Positions 48,202-58,881 of a DNA stretch of 64,000 bases are shown here, piece by piece. The notes beneath the pieces are model-generated. The model had not been told where the DNA came from, made no database searches, and worked only from the letters and a program-made list of their open reading frames with translations. A program made the position numbers and the translations under genes. The first letter of the stretch is position 1. Each line of letters starts with the position of its first letter. This DNA is from Spirosoma fluviale (GTDB taxonomy: Bacteria > Bacteroidota > Bacteroidia > Cytophagales > Flexibacteraceae), in assembly GCA_945883425.1 (NCBI GenBank), contig CAMCXM010000001.1, positions 1 through 64,000 on the forward strand. Direction: 5' to 3'.

Positions 48202-49581
48202 TTATTTGCCTTCAGTGGCTATGGCGGGCTTAAATTCTGATTTCGGTGCCTGGTGCAGACTCTGGAAATCGGCCCAGCGTTTTTTCCAGGTGGCGTTTTC
48301 ACTCTGAACCGGCGCCAGTGGCTTTTGAACCAGTTTTTTAAACTCCAGCCCCGATGTGTCCGTCGGAGTAGAAAGCAGAATCCGATCTTCTTTTTTCAAC
48401 CCTCCGTAGATAATGCCATGGGTTTCGTTCACCGCTCCCACCAGAACCTGCTGGCGAACCAGACTTGTTCCATCTTTTTTGTAGACAAATGAGTGCCCGT
48501 TTGTATTGTTGAGGGCCTCGAGAGGAATGCTCAACACGTTGGTATACAGACCGGCGTGGATTTTACAACTGGTGGTCATGGCAGGGCGCAGCGACGGATC
48601 CTGTGTAAGTACATCAATCAGTACCTCAAATACTTTGGCATCGGAATTGGGTTTCTGCTCACCCACATTGGCCACCTGCACCACGCCCCCTTCCAGCTTT
48701 TTACCCGGTTCGGCATCGAGTCCGATTTCAACATACTGGCCTACTTTTACTTTCTGAATATCCACTTCATTGATGTAGGTAATCACCTGCATCTGGGTAA
48801 GATCGGGAAGCGTGGCCACACTTGGATCCCAGCTGTTTACGGTGGATCCCACTATTTTTTTGGCCCCGTTCCAGTTGCGGCTGTAGATCACCATCCCGGC
48901 TTTGGGTGCCATAATGGTGAGTTTGCCAATGAGGTCGCTCAGGCGTTTTTGCTTGCTTTGGGCCAGACTCAGATCCGACTGAATGATCTGTACTTTGGTG
49001 ACGGCCTGCTTTACCTTGGTTATATAGTTTTCGGTTTTAACGGTGAAGCTTTTCATCGCCTTCTCCAGCTCGATTTCTTTCTGGCGGATGGCGGCAGGTG
49101 CCTCAAACCGGCTCTGTTCTTTTTCGAGTCTTGCCTGTTCGACGGCATATTTCTGGTTGTAGAGATCATCACGGGCTTCACGCAAAGTGAGAGTGGTATC
49201 GAGGCGGGCCTGGTTGAATTCGGATGTTTTTTTGTCTACCTCCAGATTGGCATCGCCCAGTTTACTGAGGATCGGATTTTTTTCGATGGAGGCTACATAG
49301 TCGCCTGCTTTCACCACGGTTCCTTCCTGAATGAGGTCTTCAATTTTCAATTCAGAATAAATCCCGGATTGCTGGAGTTCGGGACCGGGAGCCATAATTT
49401 CAGTCTGGTTTTTTGCCTTGAGTTCGCCGGTGGAGGTGACAAAAATCTCAAAAGGACCTTTTCGAACCGTCGCTTCGAGCACCACACTTGCCTCTCCTTT
49501 GGCAGGATTGTACATAAAATAAGCCAGTGCGCCAGCAACTACGGCGATGATAAGTCCGATCAGCAGGTTTTTAAATTTCAT
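48202..49581 (-). CDS. HlyD/MFP family periplasmic adaptor
   Basis: N-terminal TM, biotinyl-lipoyl-like and coiled-coil regions; partner of the MacB permease. Confidence 0.9.
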   Translation of the reverse strand: MKFKNLLIGLIIAVVAGALAYFMYNPAKGEASVVLEATVRKGPFEIFVTSTGELKAKNQTEIMAPGPELQQSGIYSELKIEDLIQEGTVVKAGDYVASIEKNPILSKLGDANLEVDKKTSEFNQARLDTTLTLREARDDLYNQKYAVEQARLEKEQSRFEAPAAIRQKEIELEKAMKSFTVKTENYITKVKQAVTKVQIIQSDLSLAQSKQKRLSDLIGKLTIMAPKAGMVIYSRNWNGAKKIVGSTVNSWDPSVATLPDLTQMQVITYINEVDIQKVKVGQYVEIGLDAEPGKKLEGGVVQVANVGEQKPNSDAKVFEVLIDVLTQDPSLRPAMTTSCKIHAGLYTNVLSIPLEALNNTNGHSFVYKKDGTSLVRQQVLVGAVNETHGIIYGGLKKEDRILLSTPTDTSGLEFKKLVQKPLAPVQSENATWKKRWADFQSLHQAPKSEFKPAIATEGK

Positions 49582-49688
49582 TCAATGGTTGATCTGAATG
49601 CCAAAACTTAGAAATTCCATCAGTCCATCCAATTTTTTGGGATGAATGGTTCAATTCGATGCCCAGCAAAACGGAGAAGAATGGGAAT

Positions 49689-51488
49689 TTATTTCGGATC
49701 TCCTGTTTTTTGAAACAGTTGGTTATGGATCAGACCTTGTCGGTAATACTGCACCCGGCTGATGAGAACCGTCCGTAACCCTGTCGGTTTGGGTCTGTTA
49801 TTTACCGCCTGCCAGAGCCAGCCTTCTACCGGGTCGATTGCGCTCCAGCTCAGGTTTCCGTCGGGATGAAACAAATGGTATTTCTGATCCTGAAATACGA
49901 TCGGATAGCCGGGATTCGTTGCCCGCAAAGAATTACCCAGTTTGTTTTCATACAATGACTTCGATCCAACCAGATCGGAGATACCGGGCGCCAGATCGAG
50001 ATGCTGCACCCAACGACTGGTATCGGCCTTCAGTTGAACGGAAGGCGAAAAGAGCACCAGTGGAACATCGTAAGAACCAACCAGTCCGGCATAGTTTGGA
50101 TCGATGCTGGCCTGTGTATGATCGGCCGTGAGGACAAACAAGGTGTTGGCAAACCAGGGTTTGGTCCGGGCAGTTTCAAAAAACCGGCGGAGGGCAAAAT
50201 CGGAATAGGAAATAGCTTCGTGCACCGGAAGCGGACCTTTTTTGAACCGTCCTTTATACCGATCGGGAATGGTATAGGGCTGGTGCGAGCTGAGGGTAAA
50301 AATGCCGGCGGCAAAGGGTTGTTTGAAACCATCCAGCCGGTTGGAAACAAACTGAAGGAAAGGCTCATCAAAAATGCCCCAGTTGCCATCGAAATCCTTC
50401 TGATCGGGATATTCGTTCATCCCGTAATAGGCATCAAAACCAGCCACTTTACTGAACAGATCAAAGGCCATGGTGCCGTTTTTTCCGCCGTGGAAAAAGG
50501 CTGTCTGGTATCCGTCCTTTTTCAAACGGGTTCCTAAACCTTCCATCCGGATGGAGAGATAGGGCGAGGTGGCAAAGGCTTCGTCCATCCAGGCAGGAAC
50601 GGATGCGAGAATGGAAGGCAGAGCATCTCTCGACGTCCTGCCATTGGCAAAATGATGGGGAAAGTAAATTCCAGTCCGTGCCAGAGAATCGAGGAAGGGT
50701 GTGTAGCTGGTGACGTTTCCTTCGAGCCCGGTGTATTCGGTGGCAAAACTTTCGAGGATGATGAGCACCACATTGTGTCCTTTCAGCGGAGCCGTACCCG
50801 GTTGATTTTGTGGAAACAAAGAGGCACTCTCCGATTCGCTCAACCACTTCTGATCCGGAAGGGGTTTGAATTCCGTCGATTTAAAAAGAAGAAAAGGCGT
50901 AGTGAGAACGGCATGACCTGCTTCGGATTGGGGAAGTGTAAATGCTTCGCCCGGAAGCATAGGTTTTACCTGGAACGAATTCCGGATCATCATTACCCCT
51001 AAACCAACGCAGACCAGAACCTGAAAAAAGGCGGTCAAAGGTTTTGAATGTTCTCCGGAAGGACGGGACGGAAAGGAGCGGTACAATCCAAAAATCATCA
51101 GCCCGAAAACCGGAACCATGGGCCAGTAATGCACCATCAGTTGCGGAAGTTGCCGAAGCGAATCGGCCAGTAGAAACTCGAGTGTGGTGTAGGAAGTCCG
51201 CCGGTTGTTGAATGCAAAAAACGGCACGTCAATGGCATTGAGGAGAAGGAACAAGCTGTTGGCAACCACAAATATCCATTTCAGAATTCCGTACACATTC
51301 CGGTGAAAGTGGAACGGAAGCAGGAGGATCACCCAAAAAACTAAATCGATGCTGGCAATGGTGGAGGCATCAAAACGAAGCGACAGAATGACGAATGAAA
51401 ACCAGTCTGATACAGTCAGCTTTGCGAACATTTCGGGGTACATCACCACAAACGCCACCCGGCAAAGCCAGTAGAATACCAGCACCAT
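49689..51488 (-). CDS. LTA synthase/alkaline phosphatase-like sulfatase family membrane protein
   Basis: NVVLIILESFATEYTGLEGN; HFANGRTSRDALPSILASVP; TADHTQ; start placed at MVLVFYW because the listed longer ORF overlaps the divergent GT2 gene. Confidence 0.88.
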   Translation of the reverse strand: MVLVFYWLCRVAFVVMYPEMFAKLTVSDWFSFVILSLRFDASTIASIDLVFWVILLLPFHFHRNVYGILKWIFVVANSLFLLLNAIDVPFFAFNNRRTSYTTLEFLLADSLRQLPQLMVHYWPMVPVFGLMIFGLYRSFPSRPSGEHSKPLTAFFQVLVCVGLGVMMIRNSFQVKPMLPGEAFTLPQSEAGHAVLTTPFLLFKSTEFKPLPDQKWLSESESASLFPQNQPGTAPLKGHNVVLIILESFATEYTGLEGNVTSYTPFLDSLARTGIYFPHHFANGRTSRDALPSILASVPAWMDEAFATSPYLSIRMEGLGTRLKKDGYQTAFFHGGKNGTMAFDLFSKVAGFDAYYGMNEYPDQKDFDGNWGIFDEPFLQFVSNRLDGFKQPFAAGIFTLSSHQPYTIPDRYKGRFKKGPLPVHEAISYSDFALRRFFETARTKPWFANTLFVLTADHTQASIDPNYAGLVGSYDVPLVLFSPSVQLKADTSRWVQHLDLAPGISDLVGSKSLYENKLGNSLRATNPGYPIVFQDQKYHLFHPDGNLSWSAIDPVEGWLWQAVNNRPKPTGLRTVLISRVQYYRQGLIHNQLFQKTGDPK

Positions 51489-51551
51489 GATGGTTGGAAG
51501 GCCGATCCAACGTAGGTTTGCAGGAAATATCCAGTGAGGTAGCAATCCGGT

Positions 51552-52586
51552 ATGCAGAATGAAGCCGCAAAAATGGGGGAAAATGTTGGGGAATGGCCCT
51601 TCGTATCTGTTTTTGTCGCCGCCCGCAACGAAGAACACAACCTCGAAGCCTGTCTGCGTTCCCTCCAAACCCAGCAATACCCCGGAAATTTTGAAGTCTG
51701 GATCGGAGACGATCATTCAACGGACGGAACCGCATTGATTGGAAATGCGTTTTCTCAGCGAGACAGCCGGTTTCATTTTCTTTCGGTCCCCGACCCAAAC
51801 AGCCATGTAAAGGGCAAAGCTTTGGCACTGGCCTGCATGGCGAAAGAAGCGAAAGGCGAAATCTTTCTGGTCTGTGATGCCGATATGACCATGCCTCCGA
51901 CCTGGATGCAGGCCATGATTTCGGGAATGCAGCGGGAAAATGTGGACATGGTAAACGGCACCACGGCCACAAAAGGCGACACCATTTTTTCGGCTCTACA
52001 GGCCATCGACTGGCTCATTCCCCAGGCGACGTTTTCCTGGCTGAGCCGGTTTGACATCACTTACACGGCGATGGGCAACAACATGGGCATCACCCTGAAA
52101 GCCTATGAAGCCACGGGAGGATACTTCGAACTGCCCTTTTCCCTGACGGAAGATTTCGAGTTGTTCCAGAAGGCCCGGTCGCTGGGTTTCCGGCTCCGTC
52201 ATTTGTACCGCACCGACGTGTTCGGCATCTCGGCTCCCCAGAAAAAACCATCCGACTGGCTGCAGCAACACGTCCGCTGGATGGTGGGTTTCGACCAGCT
52301 TCCCTTCCGGCAACAGTGGGTTTTTTATGCCCAGCTGCTGTTTTATCCCGTTTTGATACTGTCCTTTTTTATGGGGCTTCCGGTGTTAAGAGACAGCCTG
52401 ATGCTGATGTGGTTGGGTAAATTTTTGTACAATGGTTACCTGCTGGTGGGCATCCGTCAGTTTCATTTACTGACCTGGCTTCCGTTGTATGAAATTCTGT
52501 TTTGGCCTGCCTATATATCCTGTTGGGTGAAGTATCGGTTTTCAAAAGAAATTCATTGGAAAGGACGGAGCTGGAAATCCGGTTAA
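51552..52586 (+). CDS. Family 2 glycosyltransferase
   Basis: VSVFVAARNEEHNLEACLRSL; VCDADMTMPPTWMQAM; QQHVRWMVG; C-terminal TMs. Confidence 0.93.
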   Translation: MQNEAAKMGENVGEWPFVSVFVAARNEEHNLEACLRSLQTQQYPGNFEVWIGDDHSTDGTALIGNAFSQRDSRFHFLSVPDPNSHVKGKALALACMAKEAKGEIFLVCDADMTMPPTWMQAMISGMQRENVDMVNGTTATKGDTIFSALQAIDWLIPQATFSWLSRFDITYTAMGNNMGITLKAYEATGGYFELPFSLTEDFELFQKARSLGFRLRHLYRTDVFGISAPQKKPSDWLQQHVRWMVGFDQLPFRQQWVFYAQLLFYPVLILSFFMGLPVLRDSLMLMWLGKFLYNGYLLVGIRQFHLLTWLPLYEILFWPAYISCWVKYRFSKEIHWKGRSWKSG

Positions 52587-52698
52587 AGAAATCCGGATGG
52601 TAGGGAGATGTCCTTGAAAGTATTGTTTGGTTCCTGTATGTTTGTATCCTGTGAATCCGCCAGCACATCCAACCTTCGCTGCGGATCACAATCCTGAT

Positions 52699-53577
52699 AT
52701 GATGCACCAATTCCGTTCTGCCCGCTGGCTGGCCGTACTATTTTTTGCTTGTCTGATTCATTTGTGTGATACGCAATCCGTGCAGGCCCAGTATGGCAAG
52801 AAAAAAGCAAGTGGCAAAAAGAAACCAGCAGGCAAATCGGCGCCCAAAACATCGAAACCGGCAGCCAAAACAGAGGCTGCTTCAACGCCTGCCCCTTCCG
52901 GTCAAGCGATGAAATTCATTTACGGCGATGTGTTTGTGGGTCCATCCATGAACTTCGCCAGTGGTGACTACATCGATTATCAGAAACTCTACTACGGCAC
53001 CGCCAATCCAAATTTTTCGATCACCGGGACATTCAAAAACCAAACTTTTTTTACAGCCGGAGCTCAGGCCCGAATCTTTCCGTTTCGTAAACCGGAATCA
53101 GCTTTATCCGCTTTATCGTTTACTGCCGGGTTGTCTTTTCTGCAAAAAGGATTCACCCACGATGTTTTGCTGGTGAATAAAAGTCTGGATTATCTGGATG
53201 AAACACGTTTGAAGGAAGAATTCAACGCATCTTTCCTTGCAAGCCATTTGATGGTTCGGTATGGAAAACGATTGTATGCCGAAGCCGGAATTTCCATTGA
53301 CTGGTTTTTAAGCGGTGTCCGGAATCAGGAATTGCTGCGAAAATCATCGGGTGCCAATGCCTTTGAAGGTGCATTTGAAACCACTGCCAATGTAGACTAT
53401 AATCTCACCACCAAAACGATGAACAGCCAAAGTTTAAGCTGGGTTTTCGGAGTGGGGTATCAGATCACGGATATGTTTGGAGTCCGGTTTTTCAATAACC
53501 TCAATACCGGATTCTTTAAAGATTCCAAACTTCAGAATTATCAGCCCTCTCTTCAGGTCACCGTTTCATTTCCATAA
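52699..53577 (+). CDS. Outer-membrane beta-barrel protein with Lys/Ala-rich linker
   Basis: Signal-like N-terminus, KKKASGKKKPAGKSAPKTSKPAAK linker, repeated beta-strand-like segments, terminal Phe-containing strand. Confidence 0.75.
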   Translation: MMHQFRSARWLAVLFFACLIHLCDTQSVQAQYGKKKASGKKKPAGKSAPKTSKPAAKTEAASTPAPSGQAMKFIYGDVFVGPSMNFASGDYIDYQKLYYGTANPNFSITGTFKNQTFFTAGAQARIFPFRKPESALSALSFTAGLSFLQKGFTHDVLLVNKSLDYLDETRLKEEFNASFLASHLMVRYGKRLYAEAGISIDWFLSGVRNQELLRKSSGANAFEGAFETTANVDYNLTTKTMNSQSLSWVFGVGYQITDMFGVRFFNNLNTGFFKDSKLQNYQPSLQVTVSFP

Positions 53578-53585
53578 TACCAGCT

Positions 53586-54437
53586 ATGAAAAATTATATT
53601 TGGATTCTCCTGATTGTGTTGTTCTCTTGCAAAAAGGGAAGTGTGGAAATGGAATCAGCCGACATTGGCATTGATCCGGTTGGAAACATCAACGCTTTAA
53701 ACCGGGCACTTCAATTGAAAGGCCATTTTGAGGAAGGCACCTTCCCAACCCAAACCGTGGGTGCTCCGGTGCAGATAAAGCTGGTCGCCTCTCAGGATAC
53801 CATTGAAATTGGAAATGAAACCCGGGCGTTTATCCCACTTTCCATTCCGGATCAGGACCGCCGACTTAAGTTATGTGGAATGAATATGAAAGTGTCAGGC
53901 TCAACTGGTTTCTGGAGTGTCGCCACTGTGAATGATTCCGTTTCTTCCGACTATTTTGTTGAAGTCACCATTCCAAGCCTGATTAAGTCAGGAACAATCC
54001 GTGTGGTGTTCAGTGCGAAACTTTGCTTCAACGGACAAAGCATTGTAACAGACACCGCATCCGTGGTTTTGAGTATCCGTCCTTCTTTACCCTGTGGCTC
54101 AGAAATTAAAGGCCGGAATGGTCTCACCATCCGGAAATTTGACATGGGTGAAAAAAAGGGGAAAGTAAAAATCGGACTCATCACCTACACCATTGGCGAC
54201 AGGCTCGATGTCAAATACAACGGTGAATATGTGATCAGCACATGCTATTCTCCGAAGAAAGGATCGTATCCGAAATGCAACAGTCCGGCAGAATGCTTTC
54301 CGATCACCGCCCAGGAGAAAAGGTATTTTTACATGAATTACGATCCGGCGATTAGTCGGTTTATTGAAGTGTATGTTCTGGGATATTGTGAACTTCCGGA
54401 TACCAAATGGATTGTGGATGTCGGTTGCCCGGAATAA
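53586..54437 (+). CDS. Putative lipoprotein
   Basis: MKNYIWILLIVLFSCKKG lipobox. Confidence 0.75.
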   Translation: MKNYIWILLIVLFSCKKGSVEMESADIGIDPVGNINALNRALQLKGHFEEGTFPTQTVGAPVQIKLVASQDTIEIGNETRAFIPLSIPDQDRRLKLCGMNMKVSGSTGFWSVATVNDSVSSDYFVEVTIPSLIKSGTIRVVFSAKLCFNGQSIVTDTASVVLSIRPSLPCGSEIKGRNGLTIRKFDMGEKKGKVKIGLITYTIGDRLDVKYNGEYVISTCYSPKKGSYPKCNSPAECFPITAQEKRYFYMNYDPAISRFIEVYVLGYCELPDTKWIVDVGCPE

Positions 54438-54549
54438 ATTCTGCATCTGAATCCCCAACAATCCTAAACGATTGTTAATCCTTTTTCTTTAATTCACCAA
54501 TCAACGGTTCACTTTGCCGTTGTTTGCAGCACTACTTATTGTCTTTCCT

Positions 54550-57500
54550 ATGGCAAAAAATCGTTTCACACTTCCGGTCCTCATTTCCTCGCTCACTTTC
54601 TTTCTCGTCTTCTTTCTGTGGATGGATTCCTCGTTTTCCATCACCCGGGTTTTTCAGATCCGGCAGAAAGACAGCCTTCGTCAGAAATACGCCGCCTGGC
54701 ATAAAACATGGCCCATGGAACGGCTTTTCCTTCAGACCGACAAGCCTTTGTATAACCCAGGCGAAACCATCTGGTTCTCGGTTTTCATGGCCGAAGAATC
54801 AAAGTTGAGCAAACCCTCGCTCAGCGATATTGTCTATGTGGAAATCCTCAATCCGAAAGGAAGCATTGAGAAAACGTTCACCCTCATTGGAAAAGGTGGA
54901 AAGGCCAACGGCGATTTTCAGCTGTCTGCCGATGCACCCGGTGGCGTTTACAAACTGAAAACCCACACCCGATACATGCAGAATGCCGGACGGGAAACCA
55001 TCCGGGAAATTCAGGTACAGGAAACGGTTCTTCCCCAACTCAAACTCACACTCGAACTCGACCGGCAGGCATACAAAGCCGGAGATCCGGTGTCGGCCGT
55101 CTTCACGGGTTCATCTCTCGACAACAAACCAATGGCTGGTTCGGATATCGACATCAGCATCGTAGCCGGTTCTCAAACCCTTTTCAATCAGCAGGCTCAA
55201 ACCGATGCTGAAGGTAAATTCAAAATTCTGTGTGCTTCTCTTCCGGCTTTTCCGGCAGGCAGCAGTCCGGTTCTCAATGTGTTGATTCAATTCAACGGAG
55301 AAACCGAATCCATCACCAAAACCATTCCGACGGTTGACAAAGACCTGCTCGTCTATTTCTTCCCGGAAGGCGGAGATTTTGTGCAGAACCAACCCGGCCG
55401 GATTGCCTTCAAAGTCCTCAAACCCGATTCCACCTCTGCCGATGCGGAAGGTTGGCTCGTTAATCAGAAGGGAGAAAAACTGAAATCTGTCAAGACCCTG
55501 CACCGTGGAATGGGCAGCTTTGAAATCACACCAAAAGCGGGCGAACAATACCGAATCGAATGGACGAGTCCGCTTGCCTACACTTCCGCACTGCCGGAAG
55601 CACTGGAAAAAGGATACAGTTTGTCGGCCAGAGCGGAGAAAGATGCCGTCCGTTTATCGGCGGGCGCACCCGTATCGGACAACCTTTTACTGGTAGCCGA
55701 AATGAGAGGTCGCTGGCTCTGGGACCAAACATTGAAATCCGTAACCCGTCCGGAAGATGTGCGGATTCTGGTCGATAAATGGCCGGCCGGTGTGGTCAAA
55801 TTCAGTCTTTTCGACGGACGGGGCCTTCTTCGTTGCGAACGAATGGTATTTGTGAATGCCGATAAGCAGTTAAAAATCAGCGTAAAAACCGATAAAGAGC
55901 GATACCAGACACGGGATAAAGTGACGGTCAATGTCCGGGCTTCCGACCAGAGAGGAATTCCGGTACCGGGACAGATTTCACTTTCGGTTGTGAGCGATGC
56001 GCTGTTGGGCTATGCCGATGATAAACAGGGAAATCTGGTTTCAGGCATGTTGCTGGAACAGGATCTCAACACCAAACTCGAACATCCGACGTTCTATTTT
56101 TCCAAAGATGTGAAAGCCAATGCGGCTTTAGATCTTGTGATGATGACCTACGGCTGGCGGGGACTTTCCTGGAAACGCATCATCGAAGATCCATTGGAGA
56201 AACCCGGGATGCAGCCCGAAAAAGCGGTGATTTCCGGAACGCTGATGAACAGCATGGAAAACAAAGCATTGAGAGGGGCAAAAATGGAAATCGGGAAAAC
56301 CGTGGTGTACACCGATTCCAATGGTGCCTTCCGTTTTCCGTTTATCGATCTCACCAAACCGGTTACGGTCAAAATTTCAAAAGGCAAGGAAGGAGTGGAT
56401 GAGCAGTTCATCAGCCGCTACAGCGATCAGATGGTGTTGTATTACAATCCCTATCCTGTTGTATACGACCGCATGGTTCCGATGGCAGCCATGGCCGATA
56501 ACAATGTGATGGAGGGGGCCGTCCTTGAAAAAGGTGGTGAAAGAGTAATGCGACGAAACCCGGTTCCGGGAAAACCAAAAGGCAATGCGGCCAAAGCGAA
56601 AGCAGAAGAAGTGGCCGTCAGAAAAGACATGAAAGGCTTTGCTATGGATGCTGAAGCTGCACCTCCAATGCGGGAGCCCCAATTGAAAAGACGTCCCGGT
56701 AGAATGGCTCCAGTTCCGCCACCGGTTGAAGAATCGCCTTACCATCTGGTCCGGAATTTCCCGAATCTTCCTCCCGCCAAAACCACCGAACGAACCGATT
56801 TCAAAACCACCTTGTACTGGTCAGGAATTGTGGACCTTGATCCCAACGGACGGGGCAGCTATTCGTTTTACACCGGAGGCGACATTACGTCCTACAAAGC
56901 ATTGGTTCAGGGCATGGGTCCGGATGGATTGCTGGGAACTGGCCAGACGCTTTTCTACACCGAACTGCCGTTTTCCATTTCCACCAAAATTCCGGTGGAA
57001 CTTTCCATTGGCGATCAGGCAAATCTTCCGGTGATGGTGAAAAACAAAACCAACCAGACACGCACTTTTACTCTTCAGGCTGAAATGGGTTCAGGAATCA
57101 AAGCAGGGCAAACACTTCCTGCTTCCGTTTCCTTGAAGCCCGGAGAATCCAGAGAACTTCCATTTCCGGTTTCAGCTGTGAAAGCGATGGATTCCTGCAA
57201 AGTACGCCTGGCGATTTCGTCCGGAGAAGATGTGGATACCTGGGAAAAACACATCCGGATTGTGCCGAAAGGATACCCGGTTTCGGTGTCGGTTTCCGGA
57301 AGGGAAATGACCAAATACTTCAATGCTGAAGTCCGGAATCTGGTACCGGGAAGTCTGGATGTTCACGTTACCGCTTTCCCGGATGTAACCAGCGATCTGC
57401 TCAAAGGTGTGGAAAGTATCCTCTCTGAACCCTTCGGCTGTTTCGAACAAACCAGTATGACAAGCTATCCCAACGTACTGGTTCTGAACTATCTCAAACA

Positions 57501-58854
57501 ATCGTCCAATCCCAATCCTGCCCTTGTCAGTAATGCAGAAGTGTTGTTGGAAAAAGGATACAAACGCCTCACCAGTTTCGAAACCAAACAAAAAGGTTAT
57601 GAATGGTTTGGGGGAACTCCGGCCCACGAGGCACTAACCGCCTATGGTCTGATGCAGTTCAAGGAAATGCAGAAAATAGCGCCGTATGTGGATGGAAGCA
57701 TGATCGACCGCACGGCAGCCTGGCTCATGAGTCGCCGGGATGGAAAAGGCGGATTTATGCGATCGTCTCAGGCACTCGACAATTTCGGACGGGCCAGCGA
57801 CGACATCACCAATGCCTACATTGTGTACAGTCTGGCCGAAGCCGGATCTCAGCAATTGGATCTGGAAATAAAGAAAACTACACAGGTGGCACTGGAGAAG
57901 AAAGATCCTTACCTACTCGCACTGTCAGCCAACACGTTGTGGCTCCTTAAGCAACCGGAAAAGGCAAGGGAAGTAACCAAAGTCCTGCTCAGTCTCCAGA
58001 CAAACGACGGCAGCTGGACCGGACTCACCCATTCCATCACCTATTCCACCGGGCAAGCACTAACCGTGGAGACAACCGGTTTTTCGATTCTGGCCTTAAT
58101 ACGATCCGAGGAAGCCGACAAAGCCATCATAGACAAAGCCGTTCAGTTCCTGTGTTCGCAGCGGGCCGGCAGCGGTGGTTTTGGAAACAGCCAGGCCACG
58201 ATTGTGGCGCTGAAAGCGCTGACTGCCTATGTTGTTTTCTCAAAACGAGCTGTCGAGGACGGTGCCTTTACACTAATGGTCAACGAGAAAGAAGCGGCCA
58301 AAGCCGACTGGAAAGCGGGTGTTCAGAAATCAATTTCCGTGAAGGGCTGGGAGAACACACTGAAAGAAGGACAAAACAAACTCGAGTTTACGTACTCAGT
58401 TTTGAAAGACCCCCTTCCGTTTACAGTTGGCATCGATTATTTCACATCTCTCCCTCCTTCTGATGCGAATTGCAAAGTATCGCTGACTACCAAGCTGACA
58501 GCCTCGAAAGTGGCCGTTGGAAAACCGGTTCAGATGGAAATTCAGCTGAAGAATAATACGAAGGACGGACTTCCGATGACCATGGCCTGTGTGTCGGTTC
58601 CGGGAGGCTGCGTGGTTTCACCGGTTCAGTTCCGTGAACTGATGGATGCGAAAAAGGTGGATTTCTACGAAGTGAAAGGCAACAAAGTCTTTTTGTACTA
58701 CCGCCAGATGATACCGTCAGAAATTAAAAACATTGTCCTGACGCTGACTCCGGTGATCAAAGGAACGTACGAATCCTCTGCTTCTTCCGCCTATTTGTAC
58801 TACACGGCTGAGCACAAAATCTGGTCAGCCGGATTGCCGCTTGTGATTGAGTAA
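54550..58854 (+). CDS. Alpha-2-macroglobulin family protein
   Basis: MG2-like RLFLQTDKPLYNPGETIWFSVF; thioester motif GCFEQTSM; downstream terpenoid-cyclase-like repeats. Confidence 0.93.
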   Translation: MAKNRFTLPVLISSLTFFLVFFLWMDSSFSITRVFQIRQKDSLRQKYAAWHKTWPMERLFLQTDKPLYNPGETIWFSVFMAEESKLSKPSLSDIVYVEILNPKGSIEKTFTLIGKGGKANGDFQLSADAPGGVYKLKTHTRYMQNAGRETIREIQVQETVLPQLKLTLELDRQAYKAGDPVSAVFTGSSLDNKPMAGSDIDISIVAGSQTLFNQQAQTDAEGKFKILCASLPAFPAGSSPVLNVLIQFNGETESITKTIPTVDKDLLVYFFPEGGDFVQNQPGRIAFKVLKPDSTSADAEGWLVNQKGEKLKSVKTLHRGMGSFEITPKAGEQYRIEWTSPLAYTSALPEALEKGYSLSARAEKDAVRLSAGAPVSDNLLLVAEMRGRWLWDQTLKSVTRPEDVRILVDKWPAGVVKFSLFDGRGLLRCERMVFVNADKQLKISVKTDKERYQTRDKVTVNVRASDQRGIPVPGQISLSVVSDALLGYADDKQGNLVSGMLLEQDLNTKLEHPTFYFSKDVKANAALDLVMMTYGWRGLSWKRIIEDPLEKPGMQPEKAVISGTLMNSMENKALRGAKMEIGKTVVYTDSNGAFRFPFIDLTKPVTVKISKGKEGVDEQFISRYSDQMVLYYNPYPVVYDRMVPMAAMADNNVMEGAVLEKGGERVMRRNPVPGKPKGNAAKAKAEEVAVRKDMKGFAMDAEAAPPMREPQLKRRPGRMAPVPPPVEESPYHLVRNFPNLPPAKTTERTDFKTTLYWSGIVDLDPNGRGSYSFYTGGDITSYKALVQGMGPDGLLGTGQTLFYTELPFSISTKIPVELSIGDQANLPVMVKNKTNQTRTFTLQAEMGSGIKAGQTLPASVSLKPGESRELPFPVSAVKAMDSCKVRLAISSGEDVDTWEKHIRIVPKGYPVSVSVSGREMTKYFNAEVRNLVPGSLDVHVTAFPDVTSDLLKGVESILSEPFGCFEQTSMTSYPNVLVLNYLKQSSNPNPALVSNAEVLLEKGYKRLTSFETKQKGYEWFGGTPAHEALTAYGLMQFKEMQKIAPYVDGSMIDRTAAWLMSRRDGKGGFMRSSQALDNFGRASDDITNAYIVYSLAEAGSQQLDLEIKKTTQVALEKKDPYLLALSANTLWLLKQPEKAREVTKVLLSLQTNDGSWTGLTHSITYSTGQALTVETTGFSILALIRSEEADKAIIDKAVQFLCSQRAGSGGFGNSQATIVALKALTAYVVFSKRAVEDGAFTLMVNEKEAAKADWKAGVQKSISVKGWENTLKEGQNKLEFTYSVLKDPLPFTVGIDYFTSLPPSDANCKVSLTTKLTASKVAVGKPVQMEIQLKNNTKDGLPMTMACVSVPGGCVVSPVQFRELMDAKKVDFYEVKGNKVFLYYRQMIPSEIKNIVLTLTPVIKGTYESSASSAYLYYTAEHKIWSAGLPLVIE

Positions 58855-58881
58855 AAGGAAGGAAAGGTTGGTTTGCCTGGA

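Noticed and set aside
48493-49611. 372-aa ORF antisense to the MFP adaptor gene
   Set aside because: Shadow ORF of a well supported minus-strand gene; low-complexity Phe/Gly/His composition.
51489-51716. N-terminal extension of the LTA-synthase-like ORF to 51716
   Set aside because: The extension is antisense to the start of the divergent GT2 gene and lacks the hydrophobic character of the rest; the start was moved to 51488.
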